A stretch of DNA of 64,000 bases from Verrucomicrobiota bacterium. GTDB taxonomy: Bacteria > Verrucomicrobiota > Verrucomicrobiia > Opitutales > Opitutaceae. The stretch is from assembly GCA_016235555.1 (NCBI GenBank), contig JACRKC010000004.1, positions 19,978-83,977 of the forward strand. Direction: 5' to 3'. Below are positions 43,623-51,390 of this stretch, one piece after another; within the stretch, counting starts at the first letter, position 1; each line of letters starts with the position of its first letter. The notes beneath the pieces were generated by a model. The model was not told where the DNA came from and ran no database searches. It saw only the letters and a program-made list of their open reading frames with translations. A program made the translations under genes and the position numbers.

Positions 43623-43688
43623 GCCGTCTCCGCGCTCGACAGGGACGCCGCGCGGCGAGTGACTCGACGGGTGAAACCCCACACACGG

Positions 43689-45959
43689 ATGTTGCGGCTG
43701 GCCGCCATGCTGCTGGCCGGCGTGGTGAACGTGATAGCGGCTGAGCTGTTGCCGGCGGGCAAGCCGCCGCCCGCGGTGCTGTTTGAGCATTTCCCCGACC
43801 GGTTGCACGCCTACGTCTGGCGGAACTGGGAGCTGGTCGACACCGCCGCGCTGGCGCGCCTGGTGGAGGCCACGCCGGCGCAGTTGGAGCACGTCGCGGC
43901 GTCGATGGGGCTCGGAGCGAATCGCGCGCCACCGCCGGCGGAGCGGCGCCAGATTTACATCACGATCGTGCGCCGCAACTGGCACCTGCTGCCGGAGGAC
44001 CAGTTGCTCGCGTTGGTCGGGATGAGTCGCGACGAATTCGAGTTTCGACTGAAGGAGGACGATGCGCTCGGGCTCAAGCTCGGCAGCGCAAAACCTGCCT
44101 GCGAACCGCTGCGCTATCACGCGCCAGATGCCTCGACGCTCGCGAAGGCCGCGACGATTCGCGCGGACGTGGCGCGGAGTTTCGCCAGCGGCATCGCGTT
44201 CGAGGGCGAGGCGCCGCTGGCGTTTGCGGCCGAGTTGAATCGCGTGCCGTCGGATACCCGGCCGGCGGCGGCGGACGGGAAGCTGCGCTACATCTTCTCC
44301 TATTTCGGGGCGTATGGTGATCCGCTGGCGGAGCCGACGGCGATCGATCCGTATCCCGACGGGTTGCTGGCGCGGTTGGCCCAACAGGGCGTGAACGGCG
44401 TGTGGCTGCACGTGGTGCTGCGGCAGTTGGCACCGGGCGGGCCGGCCTTCCCGGAGTTCGGCGAAGGCCACGAGAAGCGGCTGGCGGCGTTGCGCGAGTT
44501 GGTGGCGAAGGCGGCGCGTCACGGCATCAAGGTCTATCTTTACATGAACGAGCCGCGGGCGATGCCGGCGGCGTTTTTCCGCGACCGACCGCAGATGGCG
44601 GGTGTGCGCGGGTGGAATGGGTTCGACATGGTGGCGATGTGCACCTCGGACCCGGCGGTGCGGAAGTGGATCGGCGATGCGCTGGCGTTTGTGTTTCGCG
44701 CGACGCCGGGGCTCGGCGGCATCTTCCCGATCAGCGCGTCGGAGAATCCGACCAACTGCGCCTCGCATAACCGGCACATGGAGTGTCCGCGGTGCCGGTT
44801 GCGCACGCAGGCGGAGATTGTCGGTGAGTTGCACGCGGTGATGGCGGAGGGCGTGCATCGAGGCGATCCGGCGGCGAAGGTGATCGCGTGGGATTGGGGC
44901 TGGGCGCGGCATGGCGATGCCACCGATCATGTGCGGGCGCTGCCGCCCGGGGTGTGGCAGATGTCGGTGAGCGAGTGGGCGCAGCCGTTCGAACGCGGTG
45001 CGGTGAAGGGGAAGGTGGGGGAGTATTCGATTTCGGTGCCGGGCCCGGGACCGCGGGCGCGCCAGCACTGGTCCGTAGCCAAGGCGCGCGGCCTCAAAAC
45101 TGTCGCCAAGGTGGCGCTCAACAACACGTGGGAGCTTTCGCCGCTGCCCTATCTGCCGGCGATGGATCTCGTGGCGGAGCATTGTGCCGGACTCGCCCGG
45201 GAGGGGGTCGACGGCCTGATGCTCAGTTGGTCCCTCGGGGGCTACCCGTCGCCGAATCTGCGGCTCGCGCAGTTGATCCTCGACGGTGCGACGGCGACGG
45301 CGGATGCGGCGCTGGAGGCGCTGGCGGTGGAACGGTTCGGCAAGGCGGCCGCGCCGGCCGCGCGGCAGGCGTGGTCGGCGTTCAGCGCGGGATTCCGCGA
45401 GTTTCCGTATGGGCTGGGGCTGTATTCCGCGCCGCAACAAATGGGGCCGGCCAACCTGCTCTATGGACGTGCCACGGGCTACGCGGCGACGATGACGTGT
45501 TATCCGTGGGACGATCTCACGCGCTGGCGCGGGGCGTATGCGCCGGCGGATTTTGTCGCGCAGTTTGAGAAGACGGCGCGCGGTTGGGAACGCGGGCTGG
45601 AGCCGATGCGCACCGCGGTGGCGGCGGCCGAGGCCGGCAAGCACCCCGAAGCGGAGCGGGAGCGGGCGATCGCGGAGGCGGCGTATTGCCATTTCGCGAG
45701 CGTGGCGGAGCAGGCGAAGTTCATCGTGGCGCGCGAGGCGCTGGCGAAGAACCCGGGCGACGCGGCGGCGCGGACGGCACTGCTCGCGGCGCTCGACCGC
45801 GAGATCGCGCTGGCCCGGCGGCTCTACGCGCTGGCGCGCGCGGATTCGCGCATCGGCTTCGAGGCGGCCAACCACTATTTCTACCGGCCGCTCGACCTGG
45901 TGGAGAAAGTCGTGAGCTGCGAGGCGCTGAAACGGGCGCATGCGGCGGCGCCGAAATAG
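43689..45959 (+). CDS. Secreted TIM-barrel hydrolase-like protein, family uncertain
   Basis: ATG 43689 gives 756 residues with a clear signal peptide (LRLAAMLLAGVVNVIAAE); GTG at 43659 is an alternative. Residues about 180-520 read like a TIM-barrel: YIFSYFGAYGDPL, GLLARLAQQGVNGVWLHVVLRQ, VKAAARHGIKVYLYMNEP-like segments, GGIFPISASENPTNCA, and a Cys cluster HMECPRCRLR that may bind metal. The C-terminal 200 residues are helical. The layout suggests a glycosidase acting outside the cytoplasm, perhaps on the surface polymer, but I cannot place it in a GH family and no catalytic pair is certain. The 66-base gap to the methyltransferase suggests one transcript. Confidence 0.68.
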   Translation: MLRLAAMLLAGVVNVIAAELLPAGKPPPAVLFEHFPDRLHAYVWRNWELVDTAALARLVEATPAQLEHVAASMGLGANRAPPPAERRQIYITIVRRNWHLLPEDQLLALVGMSRDEFEFRLKEDDALGLKLGSAKPACEPLRYHAPDASTLAKAATIRADVARSFASGIAFEGEAPLAFAAELNRVPSDTRPAAADGKLRYIFSYFGAYGDPLAEPTAIDPYPDGLLARLAQQGVNGVWLHVVLRQLAPGGPAFPEFGEGHEKRLAALRELVAKAARHGIKVYLYMNEPRAMPAAFFRDRPQMAGVRGWNGFDMVAMCTSDPAVRKWIGDALAFVFRATPGLGGIFPISASENPTNCASHNRHMECPRCRLRTQAEIVGELHAVMAEGVHRGDPAAKVIAWDWGWARHGDATDHVRALPPGVWQMSVSEWAQPFERGAVKGKVGEYSISVPGPGPRARQHWSVAKARGLKTVAKVALNNTWELSPLPYLPAMDLVAEHCAGLAREGVDGLMLSWSLGGYPSPNLRLAQLILDGATATADAALEALAVERFGKAAAPAARQAWSAFSAGFREFPYGLGLYSAPQQMGPANLLYGRATGYAATMTCYPWDDLTRWRGAYAPADFVAQFEKTARGWERGLEPMRTAVAAAEAGKHPEAERERAIAEAAYCHFASVAEQAKFIVAREALAKNPGDAAARTALLAALDREIALARRLYALARADSRIGFEAANHYFYRPLDLVEKVVSCEALKRAHAAAPK

Positions 45960-46086
45960 AAACGGACTGGGAATACGGGAAAATCCGACGAGCGCCGCGG
46001 GCCGTAGCGGAACGCGTGAGCGTTTCGCTCGAAACGGCGAAGCGGGTCTTAGATCGGATTAAGTTGAAGTGTAGCCGCGACCGACA

Positions 46087-46156
46087 TGTAGGTCGGGCTT
46101 TACGCCCGACGCCTGTCCGACTACGGCGGATGTCGGGGATAAACCCCGACCTACAC
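46087..46156. repeat. GTAGGTCGGGCTTTACGCCCGAC palindromic repeat
   Basis: The left arm GTAGGTCGGGC-TTTA-CGCCCGAC and right arm GTCGGGG-ATAA-CCCCGACCTAC are each hairpins that also pair with one another. They lie in the 225 bases between the convergent genes ending at 45959 and 46185. The bases 46000-46035 show a further AGCGTTTCGCTC palindrome. Confidence 0.85.
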
Positions 46157-46184
46157 AAACGGCTGCGGACTTTCTGAAACCGCT

Positions 46185-47885
46185 CTAGAACGCGGCGATG
46201 GCTTGGAGGCGTTGTTTGTAGCGGGCGCCGATGACGGCGGGGGAGAAGCGCGATTCGATCGTGGCGCGGGCGGCGGCGCCGAGGCTCGCGGCGAGCACAC
46301 GATCGGCGACGAGTTTTTGCATCCACTCGGCGGCGTGGCTCGGATCGGGATCGGCCCACGTGGAGCCTTTGGCGTAGGGGCCGTGATTTTTTTCGAGCAT
46401 GATGAGCGGGGCGCGCACGGGGCAGCCGTTGGCGGTGGTCACGAATTCGGCGGTGGCGGACCAATCGGTCGAGATGACGGGTTTGCCGAGGAACATGCTT
46501 TCGGCGACGGCGAGGCCGTAGCCTTCGGAGCGGTGCAGTGAGACGAAACAATCGCACGCGGCTTCGAGGGCGTAGATGTCGGCGCGCGAGAGCGTTTCGG
46601 TGAGCAGCACGGTGCCGGGGAGATCGCGGACGCTGGCCTGCAGGGCGGCGAAGTCGGCGGGGTTGCCGGCGGCGTTCTGGACTTTGATGACCAAGGCGGC
46701 GCCGGAGTCGGGGCGTAAAGCCCCTCCCACCGTTTTCGATGCGAGGCCGGAGCGGCGGAAGGCTTCGAGGGCGGCGCGGGGGTTTTTGCGTTCGGCGTAG
46801 GAGTTGAAGTCGAAGAGGGTGAGAAAGAGAAATCTGTCGGCGGGCAGGCCGAAGCGCGCTCGCAGCGCGGCGACGGCGTCGGGGCGTGAAGCCCCTCCCA
46901 CATTGGCGAGCGGCCGGGCGAACGAGATCGCGTGCGGCATCGTGAGCACGGGCAGGGGCGACTTCATCGAAATTGCGCGGGCGGTGAAATCGCTCGGGCA
47001 CCAGATCTCGTTGTAGTAATCGAAGCTCGGAACCCAGGCGTCGGGGAATTCGGGCAGTTCCCAGGCGAAGTAGGCGATGTTGTATTTGCCGGCGCGAAAC
47101 GCCTGGCCGTGGTGATGGTCGAGGTCGCGCGAGGCGGGCGGATCGAGGTGGACGACGTTGAGGTCGTGCGGATTTTCGTCCTGGAGGCGCGCGGCGTAGG
47201 TCTGATCGCCGAGGCGGTTCTTGCAGTTGAGCTTGAGGGGGACGAGCGCCGTCGGGATGGCGGCGGCGTCGGCGGCACGGACCATGCAGCGCGCACTCTC
47301 GCCGACCCCGAGATCGGCGGTGAGGAAGCCGACGATGTTGAGGCCGAGCTTGGCGTGGCGACGGGCGTAGTCGCTGGAGTAAGGGGCGTCGCGGCGCGAG
47401 AAATCGTAGATGATCTCGCCGTCGGGGGTGGCGATGGAGCGGAGGCGGAGCTGACGATTTTTGTGCTGCGCGCGGAAACGCTGAAGCGGTTCGAGGCCGG
47501 ACGCGCGGCCGAGCCAGGCGAGAAAGTTCGTGAAGGCGACGCCGCCGAGGTGGAAGGTCAGCGTGATGGGATGAGAGGCCGGCAGCGCGACGGTGAGTTC
47601 CCAGTCGCCCACGGCCGGCCGGGCAATGGCGGCGGCGGGGTGCCCGTCCACCCGCACTTCGAGCGCGGGCAGCGGGGTCTCAAGCCCGCGGGCCTCGGGA
47701 TGCGGGCGGAATTCGCCGCGGAGGACGAGCGTGCGCAACCCGTCGAGGGGCGGCAGGTGGATGGTGCCGCATTCGCGCACCCACGCGGACTCCGGGTGGA
47801 ACTCGTCGAAGTAGATGCCCGCGTAATCGGTGAAGCGCCGGGAGTAGGCGCCGCCGAAAGGAGGCGTGCGGGAGGCAGGAGGCAT
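46185..47885 (-). CDS. Glycosyltransferase with N-terminal beta domain and repeat-derived insertions
   Basis: A 566-residue protein from ATG 47885; an upstream stretch (SLTPSFPHS) comes from a low-complexity repeat and is excluded. Residues 1-150 form a beta-rich domain of unknown function. The GT4-type transferase domain covers about 190-560 (VGFLTADLGVGESARCMVRA, FAWELPEFPDAWV, donor-site LHRSEGYGLAVAESMFLGKPVIST). Two short peptides (VGGASRPDA near residue 330 and VGGALRPDSGA near 386) are translated from a GGTGGGAGGGGCTT-type repeat and lie at loop positions next to GT motifs. The protein sits convergent with a secreted protein gene and divergent from a membrane protein gene. Role: sugar transfer in surface glycan synthesis, inferred. 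Confidence 0.83.
   Translation of the reverse strand: MPPASRTPPFGGAYSRRFTDYAGIYFDEFHPESAWVRECGTIHLPPLDGLRTLVLRGEFRPHPEARGLETPLPALEVRVDGHPAAAIARPAVGDWELTVALPASHPITLTFHLGGVAFTNFLAWLGRASGLEPLQRFRAQHKNRQLRLRSIATPDGEIIYDFSRRDAPYSSDYARRHAKLGLNIVGFLTADLGVGESARCMVRAADAAAIPTALVPLKLNCKNRLGDQTYAARLQDENPHDLNVVHLDPPASRDLDHHHGQAFRAGKYNIAYFAWELPEFPDAWVPSFDYYNEIWCPSDFTARAISMKSPLPVLTMPHAISFARPLANVGGASRPDAVAALRARFGLPADRFLFLTLFDFNSYAERKNPRAALEAFRRSGLASKTVGGALRPDSGAALVIKVQNAAGNPADFAALQASVRDLPGTVLLTETLSRADIYALEAACDCFVSLHRSEGYGLAVAESMFLGKPVISTDWSATAEFVTTANGCPVRAPLIMLEKNHGPYAKGSTWADPDPSHAAEWMQKLVADRVLAASLGAAARATIESRFSPAVIGARYKQRLQAIAAF
46708..46732. repeat. In-frame GGTGGGAGGGGC repeat, copy 1
   Basis: The hairpin GGGGC-GTAAAG-CCCC with flanks GTC and TCCCACCG is read in frame by the transferase gene. 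The neighbouring copy at 46879-46901 has GTGAAG as its loop. It is the form common as a dispersed intergenic repeat in this kind of genome. Confidence 0.75.
46879..46901. repeat. In-frame GGTGGGAGGGGC repeat, copy 2
   Basis: Second insertion of the same hairpin 171 bases away in the same gene and in the same orientation. It encodes GGASRPDA where copy 1 encodes GGALRPDS. Confidence 0.75.
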
Positions 47886-48025
47886 GAAAAGGGAGTGAGG
47901 GAATGAGGGAGTAAGAGAATGAGGGGGTGGCGCAAGCGCGCGCTGGATCGAAACGCGGGCTTGCGTGCGGGTGCGCCGAGGAGTCACATCGCGACGCTGC
48001 ACCGAGCACGTGTCCGTTTTTTTGC

Positions 48026-50206
48026 GTGCCCAACCTTCCCCTCAAAACTGCGATTGGTTTTCTTGCTGCGCGCTGGCGCGTCGGCGCGTTGGTGCTTGTG
48101 ACGATGGTGGTCTGGGCGGCGCACTACGATCGCTGGACGCTGGCGGGCTGGCGGCTGCCGACGGACTATGGCGGGGATTCGCTGGAGATCCTGGCGCGCA
48201 TCGAGGCGGCGGCGGAGGGGGACACGGTGCCGTTGCAATCGCAGTGGATCACGCGGCTGGGCGCGCCGTTCGGGGCCAACTGGAGCGCGTATCCGACGTC
48301 CGATCTGCCGCTGCTGTGGCTGCTGGGGCAGGCGTCGCGGTGGATCGGGGTCTTCCCGACGGCGAACCTGGCGTTGTTGCTGGCGGTGATCAGCGCGGCG
48401 GTGGCGTTCTACGGTTGCGCGCGCTGGTTGCGCGTGCGGTGGGAGTGGGCGTTTGCGGGGGCGCTGTTGTTTGCGTTTACCTACCAGAGTTTTCATCGCG
48501 GGCTGCCGCACCTGTTGCTGGCGTTTTCGTGGACGGTCCCGCTGTCGATCCTGAGTTGTGCGCTCGTGGCGACGAGCAAGCGGCTGCGGTGGACGAGTGC
48601 GGGTGGCGTGCTGTGCCTGGGAACGGCGGTCGCGATCGGCGTGGGCAATCCGTATGTGCTGTTCCTCCATCTCCAACTGCTGGGCTGGGCGCTGATCGCG
48701 CAGTGGATCGGGGCGCGGCGGCGGGAGAACCTGGTGGTGGGTGGAACGGCGATCGTGGTGGCGGTGCTGGCGTTTGCGGCGATGGAAGCGCCGATGTGGC
48801 TGCACTCGACGGACACGGCGGCGGCGTCGCCGCTGGTGCGGAACTACGGCGGCACCGAGCGCTATGCCCTGAAGCCCGTCGAGCTGTTTGTGCCGCCGGC
48901 CGGGCACCGTTGGGAGGTGCTGGCGTTCCTCGGCAACCGCTACGTGCGCTGGTCGGACTGGCGGAGCGGAGAGGCGTTCGGGCCGTATCTGGGAGTGGTC
49001 GGGATCGCGGGGTTCGTCTGGCTCGCGGCGTCGACGTTCGTCGCGGCGTTGCGGCGGCAGCGGCTGCACGGCGGCGGATTGGCGGCGGCGTGGGTGCTGG
49101 CGTTTTCCTCGGTGGGCGGGGTGACCAACATCGTGGCGTTTTTCACCGGGCTGATCGTGTTTCGGGCGACGAATCGTTTCAGCGTGTTCGTGTCGGCGAT
49201 CGTCCTGCTGTTCGTGGTGTCGCGGGTGTCGCGCTGGTGGAGTGCGGCGGTCCCGGCGGACGGGAAGGGCGGCTGGCTCGCGCACCGACCGGGCTGGTTG
49301 AGTTTCATGGCGGCGGCGGCCATGGCGACGGTGGGGATCGCGGACCAGACGCCGGCGGGAGCGGGGGCGGAGAAGCGCCAGCAGATCGCGGCGCGGGTGG
49401 AGGCGGATCGCGAGTTGGGGCGGCGGCTGGAGGCGGCGCTGCCGAAAGGGGCGACGGTGTTTCAACTGCCGGTGCTGGTCTTCCCCGAGGCGGCGCCGCC
49501 GCACCAGCTGGCGGACTACGAGCATTTCCGGCCCTACCTGTCGACGCAGTCGCTGCGATTCAGCTATGGCGCGCTGCGCGGACGGAGCCGCGGCCGCTGG
49601 CAACGCGAGATCGAAACGCTGCCGACGCGGGAACTCGTGGAGAAACTGGAGCGTAGCGGGTTCTCGGCCGTCTATCTGAACCGGAACGGCTTTGCCGACC
49701 GCGGGGAGAAACTGTTGCGCGAGCTGGCCGACGCCGGGCGCACGCGGCGCCTGGAAAGCCGGCTCGGATCGCAGGTCGTGGTCTTCCTGGAGCCCGCGGC
49801 GAAACCGGAACCGCCGATCGCGCGCAATCTGACGTTCGGGCGGGGCTGGCACGCGCCGACGGCCGGGCAACCGCGATGGGCCTATGGGCCGGCGACGATG
49901 TCGTATTACAACCCGTTTCCGTGGCCGGTGCGCATGCAACTCCGGCTGTGGGTGAGCGGGGCGGGCGTGCGGAATTTTGCCGTGCGATTGAACGGCGAAC
50001 TGCTGCGGGAGCTGGAGTTGCCCGAGGAGCGCACGGAAATCGCCGTGCGGGCGACCCTCAAGCCGGGACCGAACCACGTGGATCTGGATACGCGGGAGCC
50101 GGCGCGGCGGCTGACCGAGCGGCGCGGGTCGCTGCAGGCGTTCGCGATCCACGACACCCAGGTGAGCCTCAGCGGCGATGGCCGGGTTGTCGGCGGCGGG
50201 CAATGA
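48026..50206 (+). CDS. Polytopic membrane protein with C-terminal beta domain
   Basis: I chose GTG 48026 (726 residues); a GTG at 47927 is possible but adds a non-hydrophobic stretch. About ten helices run from residue 10 to 450, with a first loop DYGGDSLEILARIEAAAEGDTVP that carries the acidic Asp-Ser pattern of GT-C transferases. The C-terminal 270 residues are soluble, with a Rossmann-free alpha/beta region (LPKGATVFQLPVLVFPEAAPPHQLADYEHF) and a final beta-sandwich-like part (YNPFPWPVRMQLRLWVSG). I cannot name the family; the design matches the other large membrane proteins of this region, so involvement in surface glycan or glycoprotein formation is inferred. Confidence 0.75.
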   Translation: MPNLPLKTAIGFLAARWRVGALVLVTMVVWAAHYDRWTLAGWRLPTDYGGDSLEILARIEAAAEGDTVPLQSQWITRLGAPFGANWSAYPTSDLPLLWLLGQASRWIGVFPTANLALLLAVISAAVAFYGCARWLRVRWEWAFAGALLFAFTYQSFHRGLPHLLLAFSWTVPLSILSCALVATSKRLRWTSAGGVLCLGTAVAIGVGNPYVLFLHLQLLGWALIAQWIGARRRENLVVGGTAIVVAVLAFAAMEAPMWLHSTDTAAASPLVRNYGGTERYALKPVELFVPPAGHRWEVLAFLGNRYVRWSDWRSGEAFGPYLGVVGIAGFVWLAASTFVAALRRQRLHGGGLAAAWVLAFSSVGGVTNIVAFFTGLIVFRATNRFSVFVSAIVLLFVVSRVSRWWSAAVPADGKGGWLAHRPGWLSFMAAAAMATVGIADQTPAGAGAEKRQQIAARVEADRELGRRLEAALPKGATVFQLPVLVFPEAAPPHQLADYEHFRPYLSTQSLRFSYGALRGRSRGRWQREIETLPTRELVEKLERSGFSAVYLNRNGFADRGEKLLRELADAGRTRRLESRLGSQVVVFLEPAAKPEPPIARNLTFGRGWHAPTAGQPRWAYGPATMSYYNPFPWPVRMQLRLWVSGAGVRNFAVRLNGELLRELELPEERTEIAVRATLKPGPNHVDLDTREPARRLTERRGSLQAFAIHDTQVSLSGDGRVVGGGQ

Positions 50207-50307
50207 CCACCGGGACCAAGCGGCCAGACGGTGGCCGCGGCGCCCGAGGCAGATTGCGCTGGTCTTGTTCACACCCGGGCCGGCAGGCTTCGACGATCGA
50301 GAATGAA

Positions 50308-50474
50308 AATCCCCGGAGCAAGCTCCGGGGCATTTGACCAAACCATCCATCATGTCCTCCCCCCGATTTCCGGCTCTGGTGGCTGCGAGCGTAAGCGAGC
50401 GGTTTCTCGTCCACTCGCTCACGCTCGCGGCTACCCCAACCAAGGCGAAGCAAGCTTCGCGGTATCGAACCCAA
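50308..50474. mobile_element. Composite palindromic element, copy 2, with 10-bp direct repeat
   Basis: The outer modules (CCCCGGAGCAAGCTCCGGGG and AAGGCGAAGCAAGCTTCGC) match 12325-12491, but the inner palindrome is a different one (GCGAGCGTAAGCGAGC / CTCGCTCACGCTCGC). A perfect direct repeat CGAGAATGAA (50298-50307 and 50475-50484) flanks it, which fits a target-site duplication. The right copy contains the start codon of the methyltransferase gene, and the left copy still reads ATGAAAATC. Confidence 0.8.
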
Positions 50475-50479
50475 CGAGA

Positions 50480-51298
50480 ATGAACGCTGACGAATATCTG
50501 AAGCTCGCGGAGGTCGAGGACGGCCTGTGGTATTTTCATTCGTTGCACAGACATGTGCGGCGGGAACTGCGGGCGGCGTTGGGAGGGACGGGCGGATCGG
50601 GGGAAAAGCGCGTTGGGGGCAACGCGCTCCACCTGCTGGACGCGGGGTGTGGCACGGGCGGGATGATCTTGCGGCTGCGCGCAGCGGACCCTGGGTGGAA
50701 ATGGAGCGGCATCGACTTCATGCCGCTGGCGTGCGAGCTGGCGCGAAAACGTTGCGCGGCCCCGTCGACCGGCTCAGGGCAGGCGGACGTAGACATCCGG
50801 GTGGCGAGCATCACGGAGCTGCCGTTCGCGGATGGGAGTTTTGATGCGGTGGTGTCGGCGGACGTGGTGTGTCAGGTGGACAATCCCGAAGTGGCGGCGC
50901 GGGAGTTTTTCCGCGTGTTACGACCGGGCGGGATCGTGATTGTCAACGTGCCGGCCTATATGTGGCTGTGGTCGTATCACGACGACTCGTGCCAGACGAA
51001 GCACCGCTACACGCGGCCGGAGATGGCGGCGCTGCTCGGTGGCGCGGGGTTTCAGGTGACGCGGCTGACGCACCTCAACGCGATTCCGTTTCCGCTGATC
51101 TGGGCGAAGCGAAAGCTGTTCAGCTCGGCGAACGATACGAGCGACATGAAGGCGTATCCGGCGCCGATCGATGCGGCGTTTCGAGCGATGACGGCGGTCG
51201 AGCACGCGTGGCTGAAGGTCGGGCCGGCGTGGGCGTGGGGGACGTCGGTTTTCGCCGTCGGGCGAAAACCGGACCAAGGACAAGGGACCAAGGACTAG
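50480..51298 (+). CDS. SAM-dependent methyltransferase with repeat-derived insertions
   Basis: A 272-residue methyltransferase with motif I LLDAGCGTGGMIL (about 52-64), IDFMPLACELARK at beta-2 and the catalytic-domain strand GGIVIVNVPAYMWLWS. The gene carries repeat-derived peptides at three places: GEKRVGGNALH (41-51) from a GCGCGTTGGGGGCAACGCGCTC hairpin, APSTGSGQADVD (94-105) from a GTCGACCGGCTCAGGGCAGG repeat, and the C-terminal KPDQGQGTKD from a GGACCAAGGAC repeat. The ATG lies in the right half of a target duplication, so the native start may have been displaced. Methylation of a sugar, lipid or small metabolite is inferred from context. Confidence 0.82.
   Translation: MNADEYLKLAEVEDGLWYFHSLHRHVRRELRAALGGTGGSGEKRVGGNALHLLDAGCGTGGMILRLRAADPGWKWSGIDFMPLACELARKRCAAPSTGSGQADVDIRVASITELPFADGSFDAVVSADVVCQVDNPEVAAREFFRVLRPGGIVIVNVPAYMWLWSYHDDSCQTKHRYTRPEMAALLGGAGFQVTRLTHLNAIPFPLIWAKRKLFSSANDTSDMKAYPAPIDAAFRAMTAVEHAWLKVGPAWAWGTSVFAVGRKPDQGQGTKD
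50608..50637. repeat. In-frame GCGCGTTG...CAACGCGC hairpin
   Basis: The arms GCGCGTTG and CAACGCGC around GGGG are read in frame by the methyltransferase gene immediately before its SAM-binding motif. The same hairpin is intergenic at 30312-30336 and forms a terminator at 32782-32803. Confidence 0.75.
50763..50789. repeat. In-frame GTCGACCGGCTCAGGGCAGG repeat
   Basis: This short sequence inside the methyltransferase gene encodes PSTGSGQADV. A relative with the reverse pattern (CTTCGACAGGGCTCGG) is coding at 54979-55018. These resemble a dispersed intergenic repeat family caught within genes. Confidence 0.6.
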
Positions 51299-51388
51299 AG
51301 ACCTCAATCCATGCCTGCCAAAGCCGATGGTTTGGTCTTCTCTCTTAGGTCTTTGGTCCCTGGTCCTTGGTCCTCGGTCTTGCCTTCC
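51268..51388. repeat. GGACC-type inverted repeat overlapping a gene 3' end
   Basis: Left arm GGACCAAGGACAAGGGACCAAGG (51269-51291) and right arm with TTGGTCCCTGGTCCTTGG (51352-51372) can pair. The left arm encodes the last residues of the methyltransferase; the right arm precedes the next gene's ATG at 51391 by a few bases and replaces a normal leader. Confidence 0.8.
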
Positions 51389-51390
51389 CG

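Noticed and set aside
41916..45941. Minus-strand open frame of 1341 codons opposite the GYDG, methyltransferase and secreted protein genes
   Set aside because: It is Arg/His/Pro-rich, spans several genes and their gaps, and shows no domain; it is an antisense artefact of high GC.
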